The position numbers and the translations under genes are program-made. From the NCBI GenBank assembly GCA_021234155.1, contig JAJEKV010000063.1:1208947-1272946 (forward strand): a stretch of DNA of 64,000 nt, given 5' to 3'. This DNA comes from Isoetes taiwanensis (taxonomy: Eukaryota; Streptophyta; Lycopodiopsida; Isoetales; Isoetaceae). This document shows positions 32,312-48,339 of this stretch, piece by piece; the first letter of the stretch is position 1; each line of letters starts with the position of its first letter. The notes under the pieces were generated by a model that made no database searches, had not been told where the DNA came from, and saw only the letters and a program-made list of their open reading frames with translations.

Positions 32312-33029
32312 AAAATAACTAGCTAAGTTTAACTTAACTACAACAATTGTATTCACACCCATAAAAGAACTATTAAATACTTAACTAGGACAAGCAAAAT
32401 ATCTTCAATCAATAAGTATGTATTTTTCCTTATTTTTTCATTCCTTATTGCGTTTTTTCTCATCTTTGATTTTTGACCATTGATTTTTGGAATATTCTCT
32501 ATTCTGTGCCAAATCAAAGGCCATTAAATTTTTTGCCAATAATTCGCCCGCCACTTCCAATGGTCCAAATGCCACACATGGTTAGAAGATTAAAAAAAAA
32601 AAGGAAAAGTGAAGGCGTCCCTCTGCTGGCATCGACTGCAGATAGCAACGCCTCTGATGGCATCGATTGTAGATTGCTGATGGCACCTGATTGCTGCCTC
32701 TGAAGGCATCGATTGCATGAAGCCGGAGCCATAAGATTCGAGGCCAATCTCTGCTCCACGCCTTCACCAAGTCTCCAATCTCTGCTCCAAGTCTACTCCC
32801 GCGCTGTCATTCAGAAAACCCTTGTCGAAACCCCTGCCTGCCTGCCCGTCCAGGCCATTCACAATCCACCTCTCCTCTTTAACCAGACTGCCGGCCTTGC
32901 CTTGCCTTGCCAGACTGCCTTACGGCTCATGCTTTAGATATTATGTGGCGCGATCTCAAACCCCAAATCAGGTCCAAAATCCTACGACTGACATTGAATA
33001 CTCAGCCCTTAAGGGGAGGCTTTTAAATT

Positions 33030-33105
33030 TTCTATGTTGTTTGGGAGATTTGAACCTTGATCATTGCTCCCCGAGCCCCCATTCTAACCACTAGACCAAG
33101 CATTG
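33030..33105 (-). repeat. tRNA-derived SINE head
   Basis: The minus strand reads GGTCTAGTGGTTAGAA (A box) and, about 40 bases on, GGTTCAAATCTCC (B box), the internal RNA polymerase III promoter of tRNAs, without a complete cloverleaf. It fits the 5' end of a tRNA-derived SINE running towards lower coordinates. A target duplication was not identified. Confidence 0.55.
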
Positions 33106-33274
33106 ATTCATTGAAATAATTAATGTTTTAAATATACTTAAGCGTATGACGTAATTAAGATAAAATAGAGCATAATACTTGGGATAATTCTATAAAGTTC
33201 TAGAATGTTCTGGAAGACTTTAGAAAGCTCTAGAACAAGTATGGTTTCAACTCCCTCCTCAAGACACTATCTAC

Positions 33275-33500
33275 AATAGGCGATTGCAATAGTTGGCAAT
33301 CTTCAATCCTTTCTTGAATTTCTTAAGACTTTAACATCATGCACAGATCCAGGATATCCACAAAATATGTCTAGAAGTCTTCACTTTGTATCACATACCG
33401 CTTGCATATTGATGCTAAATCTGCATTTTCTGGCATAGTAATCAAACCATGTTGGGCATGCAAGCTGTATGATTTCAAAGTGGATACAATCAATTGCGTC
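33275..33500 (-). pseudogene. Harbinger transposase fragment
   Basis: The minus strand reads DAIDCIHFEIIQLA, DYYARKCRFSINMQAVCD, then GYPGSVHD after a stop, aligning with residues 202-254 of the intact transposase at 6114-7343 (CGTLDCTHLEI, DYYDRKQRFS, GYPGSVHD). Stops and a frameshift make it dead. It is diverged enough to be an older copy. Confidence 0.8.
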
Positions 33501-33504
33501 AGCT

Positions 33505-34485
33505 ACAAAAGCAAAAAGTTAGTTATGGTTGTTTTGTTGGTTTATCCTTTACAAAAGATTTGGAAAAAATAGAGGCTCTGAATTATGTTGCTGCCTTGAA
33601 GGCATGTGGCAGTCATATGACAGTCTAGTATAAAGAAGTTCATACTTTAAGGTATGGAGACTAACCTGATGAGCTTGCCTTCATTACACAGCAGCGATCT
33701 ATTTTGATTATTCAATCTATGCTCACACATATTCAAGTGCATAAGTGGTACTTTATTTAGATAAATTCATTTATCAATGCATTTCTTATTCTAGTCAAAG
33801 CCATATAAGGAATTCACCATATTTTCTAAAGCTTAGCAAAATGTAATACTCCTGATTGAAGAATGTGTTGACAGTAGCCCTGATTGAAGAACACTTGATT
33901 ATGCATCTCTATTGTGTCAATTTATTTCCAATAAACCTGTACTCTGATCAAACGAAAATCAATGTCTGCTCATATCCATATCTCCATATTGAGCATTGAA
34001 TCACTTTTCCACATAAGGAAATCTTAAAACTATCAATTACTAGCCTTTTGTACTTATTTTCAAGTTTAGCAGTACTAAAGGCAACCTAGCAACGCCAACA
34101 GCTACCAAATCCCTTCACTGAACACAAACATCAGCACTATGCTTGGGCACCACAATATCCTAACATAACCTAGGAACCCCTAAGATAGTATTAACAGAAG
34201 TACATGACTTATATCACTCTTTTCAAAGCATGTCCAAACTAAGAGCTATAGTTTGATTTGATCCACAAAGAGGACACCAAAAAGAATGTTGCAATGGCAT
34301 ATAAACATTGCGTGGGAGCTTTTCTAAACACACATCTACAATATATTAATCTGCGTTCTAAGCATTTTAAGAGCATGTAGCCAAGAGCGAGCCATTCACA
34401 AATAAATTCTTCTCTTTTGCATATTCTGAAGCCTCTATGTAGCAAGTTGAGATCATTTCCCTTTACACGATCCAATGATATCAAA
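33505..34485. other. No gene recognised
   Basis: AT-rich sequence, perhaps the rest of the Harbinger relic. One minus-strand frame (34239-34532) shows no family features. Confidence 0.35.
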
Positions 34486-34489
34486 GCAT

Positions 34490-38843
<4,354 letters not shown>

Positions 38844-38879
38844 CTTTTGCTATTTGTTGATTCTGGGAGAGATTTAGAA

Positions 38880-39330
38880 AAGCCCGCTATTATTTTTGGA
38901 TATCAAAATCTAGGACATCAAACACTTGCTTTCAAATGTGACGTTTACTTAACTGATTGGCTCTTCGTCTATGTCACTGTGTCATATTGATCAAACTTTG
39001 ACCTACTTATAGCATGCTTTTGATGTGCTTAGAACCATGGGCTCTAATGGAAGAAATCGCTATCATAGCCCTTCAGTTGTCTTAGCTTCGAATCATAGGC
39101 TCTAAGGGAACAAATTCCTATCCCTTAATTGTCTTAGGTTACAACCATAGGCTCTAACCCATAGGCTCTAACCAAAGAAAATTTTTATTGTAGCCCTTTA
39201 ATTGTCTTAATATTAACTAAAACAAATTACACATGCTATTATTATGACTACATCAAATACATTATTACAACTGACAGCTTGAATTAAACAACTTTTATAT
39301 TACAATTACTTTTATTTACATGATTTAGCA
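38880..39330. repeat. Short direct repeats, no gene
   Basis: The words ACCATAGGCTCTAA and TGTCTTAG recur four or five times between 39030 and 39210. No coding signal. Confidence 0.4.
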
Positions 39331-39334
39331 GTCT

Positions 39335-40340
39335 TCCTTCTTGATAAACCTGGCCAGCTTCATGTCTCTAAGCATGCAAGTGACTCTCTTAGCATGAAGA
39401 GCACATGCTAGAGAATCTAATGCTGAACCAGCTTCTGCTCTGCTGCTTCCTGTAATGCGAGCAACATATCGTCTGTTACTCGCTTCTCCTTGTCAAACTC
39501 CTGCAAGGTCTCACGTGTTAATCTTGCAAAGGTGGCTTATGGTATTGGAAGGCCATAGCTCCTCTGGAAATGTCGAATTTCCCATGCAGCTTTTGCGAAG
39601 TGTGAATCTTTGCTCCTCCTGCTTGTACTCCGCCATCTTCTTCTTGTACTCTCACTCGTGCTTGAATACATAGGACTCCCGTGCCGGCTTGTTTGGCTTC
39701 TTGGGATATGCAGTTGGTTTGGGCTAGACAGGGTAGGAAGATGGTGCCGCTACTTCTTGATTGTCTGGATTGAAGGGTCCTGTTTCTTCTACGTGGCGGG
39801 GTGCATCGTCGTCTAACACAGTGTCCGAAGATGAAGATGGGGGTTTATCGGGCTCCCTCTCTGTGATCTTCACCCCCTTGCTAGGTGTCTTCTTTGTCTT
39901 CCTTACTGGCTTTTTCACCGGGAGTGGATCCTTGCCCTTCTCGACCCTTTGTCTCTTGAGTTCTTCCTTCTCTGCTAATCTTTGTTTCTTCTTTTCTCTT
40001 CTCTTCCCTTTTTCTCTTGCTAATCTTCTGGTGGCGACGAGCCTCCCTCTCCGCATTTTCTTCGTCTTGGTCATCTTCATTGTGGCTCTCGTCCTGCTGG
40101 TTGTCAGGGTTCTGCTGCTGGTTTTGGTTGGCCTTGATTCTCCTGTTCTTGCTCCTGATCTTCCTGTTCTCGCTCTTGCTCTTGGTGTTCTGGGTTTTGT
40201 TGCTCCCGATCTGGATTTTGTGATTCTTCTGTTCTTGCGCGTTCTTGGGCCTCCCTCGCCTTTTGTTCAGCAGCGAGGACTTGGACACTGTTGGATTCAT
40301 CTTCCATAACCACTCTAGTTTTTTGTTTGGTGCGGGGCAT
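39335..40340 (-). pseudogene. Histone H3-fold gene with very long charged tail, decayed
   Basis: The minus strand starts MPRTKQK, like the ARTKQ start of histone H3, and ends with an H3 core: WEIRHFQRS, then FARLTRETLQEF, ALQEAAEQKLVQ and LHAKRVTCMLRDMKLARF, matching in order the H3 blocks REIR.YQ.S, F.RLVREI, ALQEA.E..LV and IHAKRVT.MP.DIQLAR. About 220 residues of E/Q/R/K-rich tail lie between (EQEREQEDQEQ, KRKREEKRKEE), far longer than normal H3. Lesions: at least four frame changes and stops, including TAG at about 39724 and TAA in the core near 39547. An AAATAAAAG signal follows the stop. It could be a CENH3-like variant or a histone carried by an element; the core is too diverged for a standard H3. 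Confidence 0.7.
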
Positions 40341-40440
40341 GTTTTGAAATAGTCGGATTGCCTCACTGGCGCGTAAAAATTGCCTTGTTGGTCGGAGCTC
40401 AGCAACTAGGGAGGTACAATAGGACTGAGGAACCCTAAGG

Positions 40441-40454
40441 GTCTATTTATAGGG
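40441..40454 (-). promoter_or_regulatory. TATA box of the H3-like gene
   Basis: The minus strand reads CCCTATAAATAGAC about 105 bases before the ATG at 40340, a textbook plant TATA box at a plausible distance for a 70-nt leader. Confidence 0.6.
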
Positions 40455-40509
40455 TTGGGAGTTTTAGGCTGCTTGAAATATCTGGTTCCCTAAGGCAAAA
40501 TTTACTCCC

Positions 40510-40580
40510 ACTACTCACACAGTGCCCAAGAGGCCCGAGCTAAATTTTAGCTAAGGTCCTGGGCGCACTCTGTGAGTAGT
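40510..40580. repeat. 71-bp hairpin upstream of the H3-like promoter
   Basis: ACTACTCACACAGTGCCCA (40510-40528) pairs with TGGGCGCACTCTGTGAGTAG (40560-40579) with a 2-nt bulge; the loop holds a second palindrome, GAGCTAAATTTTAGCT. It lies about 60 bp upstream of the TATA box. Confidence 0.7.
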
Positions 40581-40584
40581 CACT

Positions 40585-41115
40585 CTTTCTTAATTAAAAT
40601 CTGGGTTTTGTAGACACATTCTTAGGGGTCTGACAAGTTTTCCTAGCTTAAATTTTGATTTTAAGTCGTCTTATGCTATCAGTACGTGTATTTTTTGGTG
40701 AACCATGGTCAAAAAGCTTGCCAAGCCCCTAGTAGTACCATTCATCACAACGTTGCTATTTTGTCAATTGATTGTCAGGTGGAAGAGAGAGAAGAAAAAA
40801 TATATGATTGATAGTTTAAATTCCCACGCCACTTATGGCAAAGCCTAGTTCTACAAAATTACATGTTTGTGGAATATAGTGAGCATTGTGACAAGTGTTT
40901 TTTGGCACCCAACCCAGCAATAGCAACAGCATGTAGAAGGTTCCATCTCCAAAAGCACCTGGATATACCCATAAAGTGATCATGCCCAACGCGTGACGCA
41001 AACTTGTGAAACAAAATCTTGTGATTAGTTGGCATTTTGAGTTACATCCTTTTTAATTGGTGTTTAACTCTTGGAACTTCTGATTTCAATCGACTCTTTA
41101 AGTATTTTAATTAAA
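40585..41115. other. Spacer between two minus-strand genes
   Basis: No gene recognised. The right part (about 41000-41115) is probably the 3' untranslated region of the XEG113-like gene. Confidence 0.4.
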
Positions 41116-41119
41116 TTGA

Positions 41120-44100
41120 TCACCAGGGGGGATGATCTTCTGCAGGACCAGAAGGGGGAACAGGTTTCCAATTAGGCTTCATGTCCCAGTATATATCATA
41201 ATAAATATGGCCTATCTTCTTTTGTTCTAGACAACACCAGATGCCAGTGTAGGTCTTTACTCTCCGCTTAAATTTCTCTTCTGTAACCTGGATATTGTAT
41301 AATAAGTCAGATAAGAGGAATCTCGACAAGGCCTTTCATGGAAGAAAATGTAGGACCTTATCTTTGAAGCCACCAAAAGCGTTCTTCATTGAAGCAAATT
41401 CTAAAATCTTTACATCTTGGTAGGATGACAAAGCTTCCTTCAGCTGTAATCATTACATGAACAGATTAACTAATGAGATAGATCCACAAATTACTAACAG
41501 AAACCACTGATTACCTCCTCGTCCATCATATTTTGACGTAAGACTGCAATGCCTTCAATGGGATCTGTATCGTTGCATGCATTCTTCCCCACATCACATA
41601 GCTGAATTGTCAGCTTGGACTCCCTCACCTGTAGCAACAGGCATCATTTTCTTCTGAATAAAACATAATTCAGAAAATTTATTTTCCAGTATAAAATTAG
41701 TATCAACAAGTACCTTATCTGGAAGGCGTGGATTCTCTAAAAAAGTGTACTCACGAAAATTTATTATTGGTCCATATTCAGATTCAGGATGAGCTTTCAA
41801 CATATTTTGGACCTGCCTTGCACAAGAAAGCATAAGTGATGAAATTGTGCACAAACAAACATAAGCAGATATGCGCATTCTCAATATATCACGCATGTAT
41901 GTGTATAGACAAACAGTTTAAAATTAGAAATCCCACCTCAAAGACATGGTCAAGTGGACACAAAAATGGTTGTGGAGTCCTAGTATTGTGCAAGATTCCA
42001 GGATGTCCAAACCAAACCCGATCATATCTGCACCATAAAGCTGGCATCACCTATAACATACCAGTACAAACTTAATGTGCATTCTGCAAATCCCTAAATT
42101 AAGCAAAACAAATTACCAGCTACTGGAAAAGACATCCTTGATCTTTTTTATTCAAAGGTAGAAACAACCTTTAAAGGTAGGAATCTAACAATAATGGCAA
42201 ATTCCTAATACTGGAAAAAGACTCCTAGCCTTACTCTAAAATGGCAATACCATTTCAACTTGACGTAGCCATCACTCATATATTTATCTACAAAGTGTTG
42301 ACATACCAGGGTGCGGTTCAATACTGAAGCAATAGCAAGAGCATCACGTATCAGCTTTATCTGCAACCATGGAAAGAAATTATCACCTTATACAGAAAGG
42401 AATTCTCATGCAGAAAGGAACTAAAATTCCTAATATTACAAAATGGCTTATATTCAGTTGAATGGTTCTATGATAGGATGCAACTTGCTGTATAGGACTC
42501 AAAGAAACTTTGGGTAAGAAAGACTGCATTTAGGTTTGCAAGGCATTGCCAAAGCATGTCATAAGAAGAGAGAAATAAAATGTGTTGTACCTGTAGGCAA
42601 ATCCAACAAGTTGAAGCCCTATAACTAAAAAACCTATCAGCTGTAGCATATAAAAGATAAAAAGGCTAATTTATCTACGCCAGGCATCAGTTTCCTGATT
42701 CCATTGTTTGTCCGCAGCTTGAACAGAAAATAAGGCTTTGTCATGTATTTATTACTCTTCTACAAAAGCATTGCAGGAAAAAGGTTCAGACGAATCTTGC
42801 AGGATTAAGTAAGAAGAATTTGATCCTTTTGACAACCCTGACACTTTTACGCATTGGTAACTGGTTATTGTGAATAAATTTCAAATTCATTCATATATAG
42901 GTTTTCAGGTCAAAAGAAATCTAAATCTAAACTGATTATTCACACGATAGATTGGCGGAAGCACAATACTGAGTGAAAGTCAAATCTTGTCTTCTAACAG
43001 TGAAAACAAAATTCTAGAATAGGAGGGGCAGTTCTGTACTTGGAAATTTACAAGTGCAAAGTGAGTGTCAACAGAGTGGTTCCCTCCTCTCATCAGTTTC
43101 CTTGGAATTGCAGGCTTGAAAGATAAGAATCCGCCTACACAAATTACTAACTGCCATAAGTAAAAATAAAGGTCTGTAGATGGTCAAAAAAGATAGTAAA
43201 TTATGTCCATCGAAAGCAAGGTAAAACTACATAGAACCACTTCCCTTGACATCTACATTATTGTTGATTCAAAAAGACAACATCAGTACAAATTTTGTAC
43301 TGGCATCATCTCTCATGAAGCAAAAGCTTACCAGGCATGTCATAGTACTCGGCTTTATCGTAAAACAACTTAGCTTCACGAAGGCGATGCCTCTTTCCTT
43401 CAGTTCCAGCAAATTGATAGGTAGTGTGCACGGCATATGGTTCAAGTTGCAACTGCCTGTATAATCTCTGTTCAGGTATAATGCGTGCCAACATTAGAAA
43501 CCATGATGCAGCATGCAAAAGAAATAGAAGCAATGGAGAACAAAGTGCCAGTGTCGCTAAACCAGAAAACACAGGACCAGAAACTTGCCTGCACAAAGTA
43601 TGTATGCCCACTGCAGAAGATGCTGACGGGTAGAATGCCAAGCTTTAATGATCCATCGTATGCATAGAAAAGCTCATTATTTCCTTTCACAGCGTCGCCT
43701 CTTGTCCTTCCTACTAGTTCATTGAATCCATTTTGATCCCATATTTTGTCATCCTGAAGAAGTATTTTCAACCACTCTTTAGCTAGCTTCTTAGCTGGTT
43801 CTGTTGGCCTCCAATGGAAGATGCCAATGTTCAGAGCAGCACCAGCTGCAATTACAGTGACAGGCAGAATGTATCAAAAATATATGATTACCCAATGTAT
43901 TCATCATATGATCATTTCTGCGACTGAACTAATTCTGCAAAAACTATTTACCTGAAAGTGGTCCTCTACAGTTCCTATGTCCATTCTAGACACACGACTG
44001 CAAATATGCATCTAACTTTAAAGCTGGTTACATGCTTGGAGCAAGAATTAAGAAACCAATATGTCTTAAGAAATCATACACATATGTAGCTCCTAATTGA

Positions 44101-46350
44101 AATTGTGTATGTGTTTTTTGTCTCCTAGACTGCAGGATCTTTACAACATGAGGAATAAGATATATGGAATGTTCTGCTCAAATTTGTATACCGAGCAATG
44201 GGAAAGTAGGGATGAACCTAGGATGCTAATCTCATTTTTCAAACTAGCAAGAATGCAGTTTGGACCATAAGGCTCAGCTATTCAAATGCTTTTCCAAATT
44301 GAAATTAGCTTCATCTAGACTTGTTAAATAACTGAACTTACAGAACTTCCAATTTTCAAGGGAATCATCCAGCACTGTAGGAACTACTTCATCACTTGAT
44401 GATAAAACGTCTGCATCAGGATAACGTTGGATGTATGGAAGAGGATCCTGAAAGTATTCATTTATAAAAACTCATATTGTTGAAAATTCATCTGATATCA
44501 CTACTCCACCTAACATCTATGCTTACCACCCAGAAATTTATATAGAAAAGCTTGTTATAGAATTGTTTTTTATAGCTTCTCTAGTTATGTTACCTTGAAA
44601 CATTTTATGGAAAAATGTAACAACAAAATAGACAGTCTAGGCTCTTGATGGAGTAACTAAATAAGCCAATCCTAATGGGCCAACCATTAGCAACAATCAT
44701 TTGACGCTATTGTGGAAGAAAGAATGAGTAGTTTTTAATTTTTAAAATGAAGGAAACAAAAAAGCTCAATTGTTGAATGACAACAGAACCAACCTTCACC
44801 CACACCATATCCGTATCACACATGAGTATCTCGAATCCAAGTGAGAGAATTTTATTGACCAAAATAACCTTTTCACGTCCCATTTTATGGAAAGTTGGAG
44901 AACCCCAACCAACGTCAACAGGATTCATTCCACTTTTCATATCAAAAACGGGGACACCTTGATGAAAAAGGCCTTCTAAAATTTTGTGATCCATGGCACC
45001 TAGTATTTAAAGAAGGTTTCAGGTTAGTTCGCACAAATAAAAGAAGTCCAGCTAGTTCATAACAAACATTCCCCCTTTCTCCTTTTAGATTGCATCCATA
45101 CCATTTGTCATTGCACCCCTGTTTACCATCTTTATCTGTTCCTTATTTTAAAGTTTGTTCATTTATTTATCAACCTGAAGATGCAATAAGACTCACAGGA
45201 CATTACATGGCTTGTGTTCACTTCCACTTGCTGATACTAGTTTGTCAGATGCAACAGCACACTCATAAATACAAGAGACAATGGCAAGGCAGGAGCTAAT
45301 GTACACATGTACCAGAGCATACTACACAGGCAGGCATTTTGCTTCCAGTGTTTAGCTACTACATATAAGCACAGGCATTTTGCTTACAGCTGCTATTCTC
45401 TTTCCTGAATATGAGAACCACAAGTAACCAACTTGCTTAAATGAAAAATGCCACAAAAGTAATCGACGCTCACTACTATTGAAAAAGCAGGTTAATTGAA
45501 ACTCAAACAGAAAGAATAGCATACGTGAGATGCTATGGCTATAGAACATACCAACAAGAATATTATGGACATTCATTTTAGTCAAGTGTTTCACCCAGGT
45601 AAGAACGAAGTCCATGAAAGCATGGTTGGCAAATGTGACAATTATTATATTGTCCTTTGCACGAAATTTGATCATTTCCGTCGACAAAGAAAATGCACTC
45701 AGCGGTGGCATCTTAGATTTTGATAGAGAGGTGTCCCATATAGGTTGCTGCAGAACTTTATACTTCAAGAAATCTGATAGGATATTTGTTTTCAAGGAAT
45801 CTGAATTTGAAAAATCTGAATTCGAGGAATTTGTTTTCGCCTCCATGCTACTGCTATCTGATAATAACCAAATGACCAACATGCTTTAGCCAAAGAAAGA
45901 ACAAAAACAAAAACCAAACAGACATTGCAGGACCAACAGCAGGTGCAAAAAATAGAACCGAGCAATCCACTTTTCTTAGTGGCAAGAAGTTGTTTATGTT
46001 GCTTATTTCTTAAAATTAAGGCCTGAAATGAGACACATTGCTTCCTTTGTTGCAATTGATTACTCTAATAGAGGGATAGCCAAAAGGTCAAGAAAAGAAT
46101 CCCATGATTACGATCTGATCATTGATCTACAGCTCAAAAGAGACTATTCATGAAAAACGCAATGCTCATTAGGATTACCAGAGCTAGAAGAAGCTACAAA
46201 AGCAGAAAGAAGAGTTCCATCTTCTGCTAATTTCGGTCCAACGTTAATTCTTGACATAAGCTCCCAGTAAACAGGCCGTCCCACATAGTAGGAAATAAGC
46301 AAAATTCCCGCAACTACAAGAACCCGCGATCCGACATGAAGAGGCTTCAT
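41120..46350 (-). CDS. XEG113: XEG113-like arabinosyltransferase (GT77), 637 aa, 13 exons
   Basis: In Arabidopsis, XEG113 adds arabinose to hydroxyproline-linked chains of extensins in the Golgi. Exons (minus strand, 5' to 3'): 46350-46179, 45857-45552, 44999-44794, 44447-44342, 43845-43589, 43467-43332, 43134-43040, 42360-42307, 42050-41937, 41812-41714, 41628-41515, 41443-41357, 41287-41120. All join in frame, 1914 nt with stop. One signal-anchor helix (about 9-24, VLVVAGILLISYYVG) makes it a type II membrane protein. A Ser/Asn-rich stem follows. The catalytic domain has LVGAMDHK, GWGSPTFHKMGREK, the DXD motif at 221-223 (CDTDMVW), YPDADVL and WDQNGFNE. The C-terminal half has PLDHVFE, FREYTFLENP and the final DHPPW. 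Length fits XEG113 rather than the shorter RRA proteins. Exon 5 ends at a GC donor. No lesion was seen. Confidence 0.92.
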
Positions 46351-47640
46351 GATTTAAGGAGCACAAATCTACGATGGGTCGATCAGAAAAGAATGAAAGA
46401 ATCCATGGAAGAATGAAGGCCTGACGAGGAGCTATAACTTAGAAGTCCGACGATCCACCTTGAAGAATGGGAAAGAAGGGGAGGTCTGTGATCGAAGGAT
46501 GGGCGGGTTTTAGGGCCAAATGCCAAGTTTGTCAACTCATCTTTTTCAAAGTGCCAGGTCAAAAACTCAGAAGACATTTTTGCCTCCCTTTTGACCCTTC
46601 TTCTTCTTTGTTGGCCTTGGCCATGTGCTCCCCTCTACCATTAAAAAAACTCTAACAAAAAATAAACTAGATGTCCCCAATTGGCTTCACGAAATACCCA
46701 TGCCACAAGAAGATCGCATGTTGCATCTCTGATGGCAACCAAAAGGCAAACATAAAATTCACTAGGCAGAAAAGCATAGAACGTACAAAAACACTTAGGA
46801 GGCATTCTGCCGCGTCCACCACTAGTGTCATGCCACATGGCACAGGTTCAAACCAAGAAAGTTAACAAAAATTTTTTTGCTCAGAGCAGCTTCACACCAG
46901 TGACTTCTACACTGCGACAAGCTTCTACTGCGGCATTTTATCCCGTGATTAGGAGCATTTACCAAAGATTCGGAGCATTTACCCAAAGATTCCGGATCAT
47001 TTACCCAAAGATTCTCATTTTTTTTTACTCCTAGCAGAATGCTTCCTAAGTGTTTCCACGTTACATGAATGGCAATCCACTTCCATTCCCAAGATGTCAA
47101 TAGGGCTTCCGGCTTCGCACATCGCCCTGTTTCCATCCCAGGAATGGCATATAGATTGCCATTCCTATATACGGAACACAAGAAACAAAGAGATTGTTTG
47201 CTCTGCATCTGACCTTGCCATGTTCCCATCCCAAGAATGGCAAGTAGATGCCATTCCTGTATACGGAAGATAAGAAACAAAGAGATTGTTCACTCCGCAT
47301 ATGACTTTGCCCACAACGCACAAAAAGGCATAGAGCCAAAGAAAAGAGATATGTAGGTTGCTTCTCCTCTATTGTTTCGGCCATCCCTCACTGCCCAAAC
47401 TAAGAACATTATTAGCTCCGAACCAGAAGAGAAAGCCTTGTGCTATTCCACCTTCCCCGATGTCAATCCAGCACAGTCAGTGGTGGTGCCAACAATATTC
47501 GCTCCTTTAGCTAATCTCGTTCTTGTTTAGTTTTGCAAGCGATCTTGTTAATTAAGTCTTCGTAAGTTATAATAATTACAGTTTAGAGGAAGAAATGTAT
47601 CATCTATATACTATTGCAAACCTCTTGAGAACCATAAGTC
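46351..47640. repeat. Upstream region of the XEG113-like gene, with tandem repeats
   Basis: Contains a three-unit repeat of about 22 bp at 46945-47015 (GGAGCATTTACCCAAAGATT and variants), and a two-unit repeat of about 93 bp at 47134-47310 (CATCCCAGGAATGGCA...GAAACAAAGAGATTGT). No gene recognised; the promoter of the XEG113-like gene should lie at about 46351-46500. Confidence 0.6.
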
Positions 47641-47689
47641 ATATAAATGATAGGAAAATTATATAATCTTGAGTACCAGTATAAAATAG

Positions 47690-48075
47690 TTGGGTCAACA
47701 CTCTCAGCTGCATGGGCGCCAGATAAACAGAAGGCATTTCATCTCGGGTCTGGTTGGTTACTGTGGCCAATTTGGGGGCGTCGTAAGCTGCACATTTTCC
47801 AAGGCACTTATTCACCTGTTTATAGATTGTTGTAGCCCAGGCTAAGATACTGATGGCTTATGATTCTTCCTCCCTCAGGGAAATAGTGAAAGACCGTATT
47901 TGGATTCAGTATCTTTAAATTAATTCTTATCATTAGCCTCCTATGCTGGAGTGAGTACATAATGCTTCAGGCTTGTGCTTCGGGAGTGTTGTCTTGTGCT
48001 CGCACGGCTAGATATTTGTACATCCTGTAATGTTTACCTATGATTAATAAACTTGTTTTTCGTCCTTCAAAAAAA
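47690..48075 (+). pseudogene. L1-type LINE 3' end, strongly 5'-truncated
   Basis: Frame fragments GSGWLLWPIWGRRKLHIFQG, SPVYRLL, KILMAYDSSSLREIVKDRIW match the last part of plant L1 ORF2 (the W.LLW.IW..RN..IF.G region). They are followed by a non-coding tail ending in TCAAAAAAAAC. The tail resembles that of the relic ending at 38648. Confidence 0.65.
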
Positions 48076-48180
48076 ACAAACATTACATTGCTTGTGTTGG
48101 ACACGTGTTTTTTGAGGTTTTGGACGAAATCCAGGAAACCAATCTGTGGCCATAGCTAATGACATATAAATCATATTTCC

Positions 48181-48298
<118 letters not shown>

Positions 48299-48339
48299 GC
48301 CATGGGCCGGAACTATACGTAATGCGACTCTATGCGGTC

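Noticed and set aside
33030-33105. A functional tRNA gene
   Set aside because: Only A and B boxes are readable; acceptor and anticodon stems do not form.
41120-46350. RRA1/2/3-type assignment for the GT77 gene
   Set aside because: The joined exons give 637 aa with the extra C-terminal half ending DHPPW, as in XEG113 (about 640 aa), not about 430 aa.
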